Positions 25,019 through 34,784 of a DNA stretch of 49,339 bases are shown piece after piece. The stretch is from positions 1 to 49,339 of the forward strand of contig NZ_WIOK01000036.1 of NCBI RefSeq assembly GCF_009467825.1. Direction: 5' to 3'. The notes below the pieces were generated by a model. The model saw only the letters and a list, made by a program, of their open reading frames with translations, was not told the origin of the DNA and did not search any database. The position numbers and the translations under genes are program-made. How positions within the stretch are numbered: position 1 is the stretch's first letter; every line of letters starts with the position of its first letter. Origin of the DNA: Cyclobacterium xiamenense. Its GTDB lineage: Bacteria; Bacteroidota; Bacteroidia; Cytophagales; Cyclobacteriaceae.

Positions 25019-27889
25019 TTAGTATATTTTCACTAATTCTGTTTCGTGATTATTACCTTCGTGGTCCGTCGCTTTCCACTTCCATCGAACCGGTAATGTA
25101 GCATCCCTCACGCGAATACTGAATTCAAAGGGATACATCCGATCCGTTTCTTCCACCCAATCTCCGTCTCCAACTTGGTAATGTAGCTGGACATGGTTTA
25201 CTTCATTTTCGAGGGAAGAACTGTAAAGAAAGATATCTTTGAATTCATCATTTGCCTTCAGACTCATCCCGGTGATTGTACCCAGTGCAGCTTGCCCGAA
25301 CGCATTTCTGTAATAACCCGGAATGGAAGAAACGGTGGCAGCGGTAGTTACTGGAGGGAACGAGGGTTTCTGATTCAGGCCAGAAATCTTGATAACCGTC
25401 AGGCCGTGCGGAGCTAGTTGAATGGGTAGCATCCCCTCTGAAAACAGGTTTTTGGCTTGATAATCAGGCTCGTTTACTATTTCATAGCGGTAGTCTATAT
25501 GATGATCCCATTTGAATACCTCCTGACTGAGGTATAAGGTATCTGAGATCAATCTGGATGTTGTGTTCATCAAAACGATGTAAGTATTCGATCCATCCCT
25601 GCCTAATACGTAATTGAACCCGATATCCTTTGTCTTGAACGGGTTCTTGGGCAACCAGAGATTCACGTTCTCGTGTCCATAAATCGTTCCCGGGGCATGC
25701 CCGTAAACCTTATTCGATAAAAAAGCATATCCTGGAGAAAAAAGACCGGGAAAGTCAACGTTCCCGTCGGATCTGAAATAGGCATCGCTAACGAGGAAAT
25801 CTTGAATTAGCGCTATATGGGGCCAAATGTGGTTGTAGAATACCGCATTGTAGTTGATTTCCAGGTATGGGTGCAACGGATAGTTTGTCTGTTGGTATAC
25901 ATTGGTGTAAAGCGAGGTGAAATAGTAACCCGGAAAGTTCGCATACCGGCCCAATATACCATTGTAGGCTATCTTTTGTAGGATCTCATCCTCTTTTAAA
26001 TAAGCTATTCTCAACAAGGCACCAGCTTGATGAAACAGCATAATGGGCCCATACACATAGGTTCCTGGTTGCTCTGGCAATAATCCTACCAGCGAAGTAT
26101 GCCAAGCCGGGACGACTTGCTCCTGAATTTGCGTAGTCATGTCAAATTCCTGCCATTCGTAGCTATCGGACTTAAACCTCCTCCCGGGAAATACTCCATC
26201 CACTTTACCTCCTTCGTTTACGGTGATGGTTTCTTTTGGAGCGAATGGAGTGGACCTTGTCCAAAGCGAAAGCTGTTTCGCTCCTTCATAGGCAGCACCC
26301 AGGTATTTTTCATCCTTAGTTAATTCGTATAACTCCAGTAATTCCTGCCAGGTAGTCGAATAGTCGTTGACGAACGTAGCTTGTGAATCCCTGAGTCCCG
26401 CATTTGTGGAAAAATCGGTGGGATACTGATAAAACGTTCGGTCCAAATAGGTATCTGCCAAGCGGATCGCAGTATCCAAATATTCCTGGCGTTGGTCTAC
26501 CTGATACCTTGCCAGGTAATCTTTCCAACTTGCGCCACTTACTTCTGTCTGAAGATTCAACTGCCGGCTTTTCCCAAATAGCCGCTCCATTTCTTTTGGC
26601 AGAGCCGAGTTGGATCTCCCAAGTAGCTGGTGGATGCTGGCCATTTCCCAGAGTTCCATCGCCGGGCCGTTGAGTAAATGGGAAGGGTTTTGGTTTTGCT
26701 TTTCTGGAAAGGCATTGATTGCATACAGGTATTTTTCTCTTGACATCAGGTATTCCAACATTGGTAATGCCCTCCGATCATAGATTTGCCGGTTATCGGT
26801 GGTTAAGGCGATACTTAGGGGGTGTAAAGCAGAGACATTTTTTACCGTGTTGGGCACATCAAACTTGTAGTCGTACCCTTTGTACTCCGACACCCAACCC
26901 GAGTAATAATCATCCATGGCAAAGTCAATCATGTTGTGAAACGTATCATTAAGTGATACCATGGCATTTTGCCGTTCAAGCGGGTAGTCCATTACGTTTT
27001 TGTAGAGATAATCTACTCCCTCTATCCAGGTTCCGCCATTTAAAAAGTACTGAACCGAAAAGCGATGTGTCTCGCCCTTTTTCAAAAAAGACTCCTGCCC
27101 CCCATATAGCGGAGCCATTACCATGGGTTTGGCCGCTCCAGTATTCGTTCGTAACATCAAACCGAACCTGGAGTTAGTTGCCGTTGCGAATCGGTAGGGA
27201 ATCTCAACCGATGGTATGGAAAGCCCCTCGGTGATCCCTTCTTTTGCCGTAAACACAGAGGGGGTAGTTGCATACGACTCAGGCGTGACAACGGCCTGAT
27301 CGGGGAACCGCTTCCATGACCAAATCAAGGGCTGGTACAAAAAATCTACTGTTTCCGGATCGCTCTCGGCCAGCCCCGTAAAGGCTACGGCGAAATACCC
27401 ATCTGCCTTAGAAACGATATTCCAGGAAATAATCGGTTCGCTTTCACCTTCAGGCAAGGATACGGCGGCAGAAAATGAAAAAAATTCATTCTCTTCGTAT
27501 TTCCATCGAATGGCATTTCCCTCCTCTACTATTTCTATGGCTGACACGTCGACTTGCTTTGTTTGATTCCAAATATCAGCCTCCATCGCCTCTCCCCAAT
27601 TTGCCACGGGAGACCCACCCGTAGCTCGCTTCCCGAATCCAAATACAGGATCGTCAGTGGAATAGAAAATTGTGAATCTGCCTAGAACCGTCCGGGAAAC
27701 CACTTGATCGCCTTTCCTTTGAACAAGCAACTGTCCAGGGTTTTCGACGTCTCCACGCATTAAGATGGCGTAGGATTGATTCTCAGCCCTAAAAACCGTT
27801 TTCTCTATTTTCCAGCTTTTACCGTGAAAAGAAAGACCTTGTGTTGAAATTGAAAGTAGAAAGACAAATGTATATACTAAATAATGCAT
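25019..27889 (-). CDS. Large exported protein, paralogue of the 34785 gene, likely toroid enzyme
   Basis: A 956-residue protein with a signal peptide (FVFLLSISTQGLS). The N-terminal 300 residues look beta-rich (FTIFYSTDDPVFGFGKRATG, VSLPEGESEPIISW). Residues about 320-720 look like an alpha/alpha toroid with repeated helix pairs (DTFHNMIDFAMDDYY, ELLELYELTKDEKYLGAA) and include NYNAVFYNHIWPH around His687. The C-terminal part is again beta-rich. This layout fits a polysaccharide lyase or glycoside hydrolase, but I cannot match it to a named family. It shares long stretches with the product of 34785-37613, including VKNVSxLxP, LMSREKxL and the YNHIxP motif. It is 12 bases before the dioxygenase gene and 49 bases after the sulfatase gene. 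Confidence 0.75.
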   Translation of the reverse strand: MHYLVYTFVFLLSISTQGLSFHGKSWKIEKTVFRAENQSYAILMRGDVENPGQLLVQRKGDQVVSRTVLGRFTIFYSTDDPVFGFGKRATGGSPVANWGEAMEADIWNQTKQVDVSAIEIVEEGNAIRWKYEENEFFSFSAAVSLPEGESEPIISWNIVSKADGYFAVAFTGLAESDPETVDFLYQPLIWSWKRFPDQAVVTPESYATTPSVFTAKEGITEGLSIPSVEIPYRFATATNSRFGLMLRTNTGAAKPMVMAPLYGGQESFLKKGETHRFSVQYFLNGGTWIEGVDYLYKNVMDYPLERQNAMVSLNDTFHNMIDFAMDDYYSGWVSEYKGYDYKFDVPNTVKNVSALHPLSIALTTDNRQIYDRRALPMLEYLMSREKYLYAINAFPEKQNQNPSHLLNGPAMELWEMASIHQLLGRSNSALPKEMERLFGKSRQLNLQTEVSGASWKDYLARYQVDQRQEYLDTAIRLADTYLDRTFYQYPTDFSTNAGLRDSQATFVNDYSTTWQELLELYELTKDEKYLGAAYEGAKQLSLWTRSTPFAPKETITVNEGGKVDGVFPGRRFKSDSYEWQEFDMTTQIQEQVVPAWHTSLVGLLPEQPGTYVYGPIMLFHQAGALLRIAYLKEDEILQKIAYNGILGRYANFPGYYFTSLYTNVYQQTNYPLHPYLEINYNAVFYNHIWPHIALIQDFLVSDAYFRSDGNVDFPGLFSPGYAFLSNKVYGHAPGTIYGHENVNLWLPKNPFKTKDIGFNYVLGRDGSNTYIVLMNTTSRLISDTLYLSQEVFKWDHHIDYRYEIVNEPDYQAKNLFSEGMLPIQLAPHGLTVIKISGLNQKPSFPPVTTAATVSSIPGYYRNAFGQAALGTITGMSLKANDEFKDIFLYSSSLENEVNHVQLHYQVGDGDWVEETDRMYPFEFSIRVRDATLPVRWKWKATDHEGNNHETELVKIY

Positions 27890-27938
27890 AGTTTAGAAAG
27901 AATTGGATATTGTCATATTTGGTGAGTAACGAATCATA

Positions 27939-29486
27939 CTAGCGGGTATTTGGTATTGGCCAGCTTTCCACTCCTGATTCGTATGCCCACTGATTCCACC
28001 TATTTTTCAGGCTATCTTTCACGATCGAAGGCGATTCTTTTGTTTCATATGGATCTCTCGTTAGGTTATACAACTCCCAGTCTTTTTCATACATCTGAAC
28101 GAGTTTAAATCCATTATTCCAAACGGCTTTATTGCCCTGATGCTCCCAAAAAAGAACCTGATGGTGGTTTTCCTTGGTACCCGATATCAAACCCAAAAAA
28201 CTCTTGCCGTCAAAATCCCCCTTTTCCAACGAAATACCCGCTATATCCAACATAGTAGGCATAATATCAATGATATGGATTGGTTCCTTGATTACTTTTC
28301 CATTTGATTTGGGGTCGCTTGGCCAGGAAAATAGCAAAGGGGTCCGAATTCCACCCTCGTAGGTTTCGCTTTTATACGATCTGAAGGGTGTATTGCTGAC
28401 GTTTGCCCAATGCATTCCGTAAGACACGAATGAATCGGCGCATCCTATCGGCGCATCCGCAGACCTATTTACCTCTTCCCTACTCGCACCATTATCGGAC
28501 AGGAAGACGATTACCGTATTCTCATATACGCCTAAATTTTTTAACTGAGCGATTAGGCTTCCGATATTTCGATCCAACCGATCCACCTGCGCCGCATATA
28601 CTTGCATTTTTTTAGTCTCTTCTGCTTTGTTTTCCACCGTTTCCCACGACGGAAACTCGGGCAAACTTATTTCAATATCATCCGACACGATACCCAGTTT
28701 TTTTTGCTTTTCAAACCGCCTGGATCGTATGAATTCATATCCCTGATCATAGACGCCGTTGTATTTTTTAATGTCCTCAGGTAGCGCCTGTAGGGGAAAA
28801 TGGGGGGCAATATAGGCCAGGTAGGCAAAAAACGGTTTTTGATCCAACACCGCCTCTTCAATAAAGCTATTGGCTTCCGATGTAAAATTATTCGTTGAGT
28901 AAAATGATACGGAGTCAGGGAAAACCTGTTTCTGATTTCTGTAAATGGGTCGCTCTAAATATTTTGAGGGGTAAAAATACAAGCCTCCGCCGGCAGGTAT
29001 TCCGTAAAATCGGTCAAAACCCCTTTTATCGGGCCAGTGGATTCTTTCATTTCCTACGTGCCATTTTCCGGTCATTATTGTTCTATAGTCTTGATCGCGA
29101 AAGGCTTCGGCTATAGTAGTAACATTTTCAGCGAGAAAGCCTTGGTAAGAAGGCAATCCCAGATCGCTGTCCATGTGACCGATCCCGGCTTTATGTGAAT
29201 ACAAACCAGTCAACAGGCTTGCCCTGGAGGGGCAGCACCTGGAAGCATTGTAACAAGCGGTAAACAAGACCCCATTTCTGGCCAGTTTATCCAGATTAGG
29301 CGTAAGGATTTCGGAACCGGTAATTCCCAGATCGGAATACCCCATGTCGTCCGCTAGAACGATGATTACATTCGGTGGATTCTTGACTTCTTCCCTATTC
29401 ACACAGGAAAATAAAACCAAAAATACCAGAAAGTCAGCGAAATTTCGCCTGCTTCGTTTCCATATTCTATAGACGTTTTTCCGCAT
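27939..29486 (-). CDS. Sulfatase (formylglycine type), lipoprotein
   Basis: A 515-residue S1-family sulfatase. After a hydrophobic segment the lipobox LFSC (Cys28) suggests surface or periplasmic anchoring. The catalytic core shows VLADDMGYSD (metal ligands Asp46 and Asp47), the formylglycine signature CCPSRASLLTG with Cys84 as the modified residue, TGKWHVGN, and FLSDNGASREE. It should remove sulfate esters from a glycan, in line with a marine polysaccharide target. The maturation enzyme is not in the window. It follows susD by 163 bases containing a hairpin, so it may be transcribed from SusCD with some attenuation. The subfamily (S1_4 or other) cannot be fixed by eye. Confidence 0.93.
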   Translation of the reverse strand: MRKNVYRIWKRSRRNFADFLVFLVLFSCVNREEVKNPPNVIIVLADDMGYSDLGITGSEILTPNLDKLARNGVLFTACYNASRCCPSRASLLTGLYSHKAGIGHMDSDLGLPSYQGFLAENVTTIAEAFRDQDYRTIMTGKWHVGNERIHWPDKRGFDRFYGIPAGGGLYFYPSKYLERPIYRNQKQVFPDSVSFYSTNNFTSEANSFIEEAVLDQKPFFAYLAYIAPHFPLQALPEDIKKYNGVYDQGYEFIRSRRFEKQKKLGIVSDDIEISLPEFPSWETVENKAEETKKMQVYAAQVDRLDRNIGSLIAQLKNLGVYENTVIVFLSDNGASREEVNRSADAPIGCADSFVSYGMHWANVSNTPFRSYKSETYEGGIRTPLLFSWPSDPKSNGKVIKEPIHIIDIMPTMLDIAGISLEKGDFDGKSFLGLISGTKENHHQVLFWEHQGNKAVWNNGFKLVQMYEKDWELYNLTRDPYETKESPSIVKDSLKNRWNQWAYESGVESWPIPNTR

Positions 29487-29543
29487 AAACTAAACCATTA
29501 GAATTTACTGGAGGTACATCCAAGCAGCGCATTGACGGTGATA

Positions 29544-29599
29544 ATACGCATCATAACCTTACCGTTGCAGCGAGGAAAACAAAAGGTTATGATGCGTAT
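29544..29599. repeat. 17-base-pair inverted repeat between susD and sulfatase
   Basis: Arms 29544-29560 and 29583-29599 pair exactly (core GCATCATAACCTT) around a 22-base loop. On the minus strand it lies about 50 bases past the susD stop and about 58 bases before the sulfatase start. Hairpins at this place commonly protect the SusCD message or lower downstream expression. No T tract follows, so complete termination is unlikely. Confidence 0.55.
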
Positions 29600-29649
29600 G
29601 CTTAAATCAGGAAGCTTACTTGTGCCGTTTAAAGAATCAGTGGGAAGAC

Positions 29650-31374
29650 TTAATACCCCCCGGGATTTTGGGTAATGCTAGCACCATTGGCCCTATAGGT
29701 ATCGATTTCGGCCTGTGGAATGGGTAGCAAGTAATCTCTAGGATTGGCGAATACCCGAATCGCATTGGGAAAACGAGCATCCGTATTGAGATCGTATTGA
29801 GATTCGATTCCCGCGTAGGATACAAAACCATCTTCATCGATATCCGGTACATGTTCGGCGTTAGCTTCATCCAAAATTCTTCCATACAAAACCACCGGCA
29901 TCACCTTGTCGGCAATATTCCAGCGGCGAATATCAAACAGCCGGAATCCTTCGTTGGCAAATTCCACTTTTCGCTCCCTTTTGATCAAGCTTCGGAGAAA
30001 TGACTGGTCCATGGACGTAACGGCTGGATAGCTGTCTGTCGCTTCCACTGGAACTCCGTATGCTCTTGCCCGTACCCGATTCAACGCCTCGTGTACCGAG
30101 GCATCGATTTCATTGAGTTCTATCTTGGATTCGGCATAGTTTAACAAGACCTCTGCGTACCGCATTAATGTGAAGTCTGTATCGCTCCAAAATCGATTTT
30201 GAAGTTGGGATTCAACGTTGGTATATTTTTTCCACAAATACCCGCAAAAAGCAGCTGGCCAGATCACGGTCCTGGAATCGTTGTTCCTACCCCTGATCGT
30301 TCCATCCACATTTCGTACCTCCAGGCTATCGGGGTGGCTTTCGAAAATGATTCCTCCCCATTCACTCTGCGGTGTAATGATCGAGGCTTTCAACCTCGGA
30401 TCACGGTTTTCAAACGGGCTTTTTGGGTCGTATACTGCGGATTCATCTATTGGTAACCCATCGGTAGCTTCGTAACTATCGATCATGGATTGGGTCGGTA
30501 CGACCACGCTATATGCTCCAAAATTCCTGGAACCTTGGGCGACTGAAAAGTTTGGGAGGGTTCCAAAACCATCTCTGAACGGCATTGCCAAAATTGCTTC
30601 TGCGGAACCCTCTCCCTGGGGTGTGAACAACTCTTCATAGTTCGGGTGGAGGTTTAGGTTTCCGCCATTAATTACTGCTTGGGCCGAGGTAGCAGCCTCT
30701 CCATACCTCCCAGCATACAGTGCAATCCTTGAGTGCAACGTAAGCGCAACATCCCTGAATACCCGATTACTTTCCTCCACGTTTGCTGGTAAATTCTGGG
30801 CGGCCTCTTGAAGATCGGCCATCAGATTGTCAATTATCTGCTCTTTGTCTACCCGCGGCAAAAGTGCATCCAGGGGATTTGCTATCACTGTTTCTGTGTA
30901 GGGCACATCACCAAATAGAAATACCAGGTAATGGTAAAAATAGGCTCGCAACACCATTGCCTCATACTTTATTTGGTTTAACCGCTCAGCGGATACTACC
31001 TCGGCGGCCCGATCCAAATTGTTAATCAGGTTATTGGCTCGGCCGATACCCCGGTACATATGGGTGTAAATATTTAAAAAACCTCCACTATTTGCACTGT
31101 GAGAACCGGCTCCCAATTCGTCAAAGCTGCTAAAACCTCCCCTAACAAGCCCAATATCTGTGGCTCCGTTGTCCATATTTACCTGTACCGGCAGGTTGTA
31201 TCCTCCCAGCCAAATCAATGAGTTATAAACTCCTGTGAGTGCCAGGTCTAATTCCTCCTCGTTGGAAAAAAAGGTGGCATCCGTTGGTTCTGTAAGCGAT
31301 TCCAAATCCAACAAGTCGGAATCACATGCTGAAATCATAAACAATGCTACTATAAAATAGATGAATTTTTTCAT
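29650..31374 (-). CDS. SusD/RagB-family glycan-binding lipoprotein
   Basis: A 574-residue surface lipoprotein; the signal ends in the lipobox ISAC with Cys17. It has the N-terminal SusD pattern (LTEPTDATFFSNEEELDLAL, YRGIGRANNLINNLDRA, EAMVLRAYFYHYLVFLFGD) and the C-terminal RagB pattern (TDFTLMRYAEVLLNYAES, LIKRERKVEFANEGFRLFDIRRW, DYLLPIPQAEIDT). It forms the lid of the SusC channel and binds the oligosaccharide before import. It follows susC by 12 bases. Confidence 0.97.
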   Translation of the reverse strand: MKKFIYFIVALFMISACDSDLLDLESLTEPTDATFFSNEEELDLALTGVYNSLIWLGGYNLPVQVNMDNGATDIGLVRGGFSSFDELGAGSHSANSGGFLNIYTHMYRGIGRANNLINNLDRAAEVVSAERLNQIKYEAMVLRAYFYHYLVFLFGDVPYTETVIANPLDALLPRVDKEQIIDNLMADLQEAAQNLPANVEESNRVFRDVALTLHSRIALYAGRYGEAATSAQAVINGGNLNLHPNYEELFTPQGEGSAEAILAMPFRDGFGTLPNFSVAQGSRNFGAYSVVVPTQSMIDSYEATDGLPIDESAVYDPKSPFENRDPRLKASIITPQSEWGGIIFESHPDSLEVRNVDGTIRGRNNDSRTVIWPAAFCGYLWKKYTNVESQLQNRFWSDTDFTLMRYAEVLLNYAESKIELNEIDASVHEALNRVRARAYGVPVEATDSYPAVTSMDQSFLRSLIKRERKVEFANEGFRLFDIRRWNIADKVMPVVLYGRILDEANAEHVPDIDEDGFVSYAGIESQYDLNTDARFPNAIRVFANPRDYLLPIPQAEIDTYRANGASITQNPGGY

Positions 31375-31386
31375 GGTGTTTTCTGG

Positions 31387-34300
31387 TTAAAAGGTTAGAC
31401 TGGCTCCGAAAGTATAGGCTCTGGCAATTGGGAAAAATGCCCCGGAACTACCGTTTGGAGTTAGTGGGTTGGTTCCTTTAGGAAGCCTGTTAAAATTGGC
31501 CAGATTTTGGATCGAAGTGTAAACCCGTAAACTCCTTGCTTTTAATCTATCCTTGAAGGTGGGGAAGTTATACCCCAAACTTAAATTTCGAATGGCAAGG
31601 TAGGATGCATCAAATACCCACACATCGGAAGCTCTCGCATCATTGCTACCAGAGCTTGTAGGCGCAAGTACCGGAATCCTGGCATTTGGCCTCTCAGGAG
31701 TCCAGGATTCTTCCACATGCCATTCTTGCACCTTCCCCGCATTCCACAAGGGCATGATCGCATCACCTTGCAATAACAAATCCCTTTTTCCTACTCCTTG
31801 AAACATCAGCGCAAAATCAAAACCTTTGTAATCCGCCGTCAGGTTTAACGCATAACTGTACCTGGGAAAAGGATCCCCGATGATTACCCTGTCATCGGGG
31901 TTAATGACCTCGTCCGGGGAATCATTTATCCCGTCCCCATTCGTATCCAAGGTAGGTTGATCCACGTATCTGATGTTGCCTGGAATAAGGGCTCCGAATT
32001 GATTGGGAGCATTGTCGATTTCTTCCTGATTCTGAAAATACCCCATGGATTGGTACCCGAATATCGAACCAATAGGGCTTCCTGTGGTGGTAATCGAGTT
32101 TCCACTGATTATCTGTCCCAGGCCACCCAGACTAGTCACCTCATTTTTCACGTCGGAAAAGTTGAAGTTCGCACTGTAATTAAATTGCCCAATTGCATCC
32201 CTCCAATTGATATTGAAATCAATCCCTCTATTTTCAACAGATCCTACGTTTTGAAGAGGAGCACTCAAGCCCACTACTCTGGGTACAGGCAATGCCAATA
32301 AAATATCGTTGGTCGTCCGGACATAATATTCAACCGTAAAGGTCAACTGGTTATTGATCAGGCCCGCATCCAATCCGATATTTGCTGTTTCCGCTGACTC
32401 CCATCGAATTCCGCGGTTGGCCAATACATTTTGTGCAGCACCTGTTGCGACGTTGTCACCGAAAATAAAATTCGATGCCCCCAGAAGAATGTTGGAGGTA
32501 TACGGGAAATCACTACCAATTTGCTGATTCCCCAGCCTGCCCCAGGAAGCCCTTAACTTGAACTCTGTAAAGAAATCTAAGGGACTGAAAAATGCTTCTT
32601 CCGTCAAACGCCAGCCTGCAGAAAATGACGGGAATATGGATACCCGGTTTTCCGGTGCAAATCTTGAGGATGCATCCCTTCGTACGTTTGCCTCAAAAAG
32701 GTACTTGTCCAGGTAGGAGTAGTTAAATCGGGAGAAATAGGAAACCAAACTGGAATGCGTAGCTCTTCCACTGTTTCTCATGTTGGTCTCTGCGCCCGCA
32801 TTCAACTGTTCAAACCGATCAATGATAAAATCCGTTCTCGAAGCACCAAATTGCGTCCAATTGGTCTTAATCATTTCGTAACCGCCGAGTATCGTAAATT
32901 GGTGGTCCGCGACGGCTTTGCTATAGGTGATTAGACCGATGAGGTTGTCCTCGAATATTCTGGTATTGGTATTGCTCAGGGAATTTCTATCGGGCACATT
33001 ACGCGTTGACTTTGAGTCCCAATCCAGAATCGTTGTGTACATCTTATTAAAGTTGCGGTCAAAAAGATCTCGGTATTCCGGAGAATACGTTAGACTTACA
33101 TTTAGGCCTTTCACCGGGGAATAATTTACCCGCATCAACCCACGGAAGTAATTATTCTCATTGCGATTGAGTCCCCCATCTGTGGCGTGAGCAATGGGGT
33201 TTTGACCACTCCAACCATCTCCCCAGGATCCATCGGTATGGATGGCAATTTGTGTGGGGTCAATTCTAAAGGCGTCCAGGAAAACGCGATCCAAACCCGA
33301 ATTGGGCTGGGTAGTCAACTCTTGACTAAAATTCAAATCAAACGTCAGATCGAATTTATCGTTGATCTTGATATCGGAATTGAATCGGCCGTTGTACCGC
33401 TTGAAATTGTAATTCTTTACATTGGCCCCCTGATCCGTATAGGAGATGGATCCCATTAGCTGAACGTTTTCCGTTCCACCATTTACAGTGAGGTTATGGT
33501 ATTGCTGGAATCCATTTTCTGAAAACAACAAATCCATCCAATCAGTGTCCGGATAAATGTCGGGGTTTGTCGCCATGTTCTGCTCGTAATTGGCAATCGC
33601 GGCTTCGTCCGTATTAGTCACTCTTAAAAAGTCAATCGCACCCAAATATGACGGTAGCGTTTGAGGCTCCTGCCAACCGGCATAGGTATTGTAGGAAACC
33701 GTCATCGCTCCCGCTTTCCCCCGCTTCGTGGTCACAAGTATGACTCCGTTGGATCCCCTGGAACCGTAAATTGCAGAAGCCGCAGCATCCTTCAATACCG
33801 AAATACTCTCGATATCCGAAGGATCAATGTTATTGATATCTCCTTGAATACCATCTACAAGTACCAAAGGATCATTGGAGGCGCCTAGAGATCCAGTCCC
33901 CCGTACCCGTAAGGTGGCACCATCCGCTCCCGGACGGCTGCTGGACTGGATAGCTGTCAATCCCGGTGTCATTCCGACAAGGGCCTGAGAAGCCTGGAAT
34001 ACCGGTTGGCGGGAAATGGAGGCCCCATCTATGGATTCAACCGATCCGGTTAGATTGATTCTCCGCTGATCTCCGTATCCAACTACTACCACCTCACTGA
34101 GATCACTCATGTCCGCTTGCAAACTAACGTCGATGGCACGTTGGTTCCCAACAGTAATCTCTTGTTTGAAATACCCCAGAAAGGAATACACCAACACCGA
34201 ATTACTGCCCGGCACCTCGATTTGATACCTTCCATCCAAATCCGTCACCGTACCTGAAGTCGAATTCTTTATCAAAATGCAGACCCCAGGCAATGCAGAC

Positions 34301-34407
34301 CCATTTTCGTCGAAGACAGTACCGCTGACCGTGATCGATTGGGCCAGAGAACTGGTCGCGACGACCATTAGGACCAATACAAATAAACTTGGTAAATTTT
34401 TTTTCAT
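31387..34407 (-). CDS. SusC/RagA-family TonB-dependent outer-membrane transporter
   Basis: A 1006-residue outer-membrane protein with signal peptide (LVLMVVATSSLAQ). Residues about 24-100 form the carboxypeptidase-regulatory-like domain (VSGTVFDENGSALPGV). A short linker SEVVVVGYGDQRRINLTGSV leads to the plug with ALVGMTPGL and the SusC signature SISVLKDAAASAIYGSRG. The barrel follows and ends in the aromatic GASLTF. It imports glycan fragments with energy from TonB. Upstream, 122-145 bases before the ATG, is a 24-base operator that matches the one in front of lacI. It is the first gene of the long operon that runs to 12345. Confidence 0.97.
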   Translation of the reverse strand: MKKNLPSLFVLVLMVVATSSLAQSITVSGTVFDENGSALPGVCILIKNSTSGTVTDLDGRYQIEVPGSNSVLVYSFLGYFKQEITVGNQRAIDVSLQADMSDLSEVVVVGYGDQRRINLTGSVESIDGASISRQPVFQASQALVGMTPGLTAIQSSSRPGADGATLRVRGTGSLGASNDPLVLVDGIQGDINNIDPSDIESISVLKDAAASAIYGSRGSNGVILVTTKRGKAGAMTVSYNTYAGWQEPQTLPSYLGAIDFLRVTNTDEAAIANYEQNMATNPDIYPDTDWMDLLFSENGFQQYHNLTVNGGTENVQLMGSISYTDQGANVKNYNFKRYNGRFNSDIKINDKFDLTFDLNFSQELTTQPNSGLDRVFLDAFRIDPTQIAIHTDGSWGDGWSGQNPIAHATDGGLNRNENNYFRGLMRVNYSPVKGLNVSLTYSPEYRDLFDRNFNKMYTTILDWDSKSTRNVPDRNSLSNTNTRIFEDNLIGLITYSKAVADHQFTILGGYEMIKTNWTQFGASRTDFIIDRFEQLNAGAETNMRNSGRATHSSLVSYFSRFNYSYLDKYLFEANVRRDASSRFAPENRVSIFPSFSAGWRLTEEAFFSPLDFFTEFKLRASWGRLGNQQIGSDFPYTSNILLGASNFIFGDNVATGAAQNVLANRGIRWESAETANIGLDAGLINNQLTFTVEYYVRTTNDILLALPVPRVVGLSAPLQNVGSVENRGIDFNINWRDAIGQFNYSANFNFSDVKNEVTSLGGLGQIISGNSITTTGSPIGSIFGYQSMGYFQNQEEIDNAPNQFGALIPGNIRYVDQPTLDTNGDGINDSPDEVINPDDRVIIGDPFPRYSYALNLTADYKGFDFALMFQGVGKRDLLLQGDAIMPLWNAGKVQEWHVEESWTPERPNARIPVLAPTSSGSNDARASDVWVFDASYLAIRNLSLGYNFPTFKDRLKARSLRVYTSIQNLANFNRLPKGTNPLTPNGSSGAFFPIARAYTFGASLTF

Positions 34408-34528
34408 TGTTACGGTTATTTTGGCGAAACATTGTTACTCTTTCTGCATACACAGAATATCTATCAATACTATATATAAAAAACGTAATAAAAAAGGTAT
34501 TATTCATAAAAATAAGGAACTTTATTCC

Positions 34529-34552
34529 GTAATCGTTACCGATAACGTTTTC
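34529..34552 (-). promoter_or_regulatory. LacI-type composite operator upstream of susC
   Basis: Read on the minus strand this 24-base site matches the site at 42636-42659 in 21 of 24 positions; both contain AACGTTATCGG and a second ACG half six bases on. It also holds the small inverted repeat CGTTA-CCGA-TAACG (34534-34547). The site lies 122 bases before the susC ATG, in a 377-base stretch without genes, and is a good target for the LacI protein encoded at 42745. No clear -7/-33 pair could be assigned near it. Confidence 0.65.
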
Positions 34553-34643
34553 ATTTTAAAATTCAATAACGAATCAATATTATTTTTAACAATTTGATAA
34601 TACTGGAAGGTGATAAAAACTCGATCAGAAAATGGCTATACCG

Positions 34644-34683
34644 CCTGATTTGCAGTAACGGTGAAGTGGTACCGCAAATCAGG
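34644..34683. repeat. 10-base-pair inverted repeat in the susC upstream region
   Basis: CCTGATTTGC at 34644-34653 pairs exactly with 34674-34683 around a 20-base loop. It lies about 100 bases past the end of the large lipoprotein gene (minus strand), so it may mark the end of that transcript before the susC promoter. A TTTTT run occurs about 20 bases further on, which is too far for a classic terminator. Confidence 0.4.
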
Positions 34684-34784
34684 TAAAAAAATACCGACCG
34701 AATGGACGAATCATGGTGAACTTACCTCCAACAACGGCAGATTAGTAGGGCATTTTAAAAAAAATCGCTTTGAACGATAGCAGA

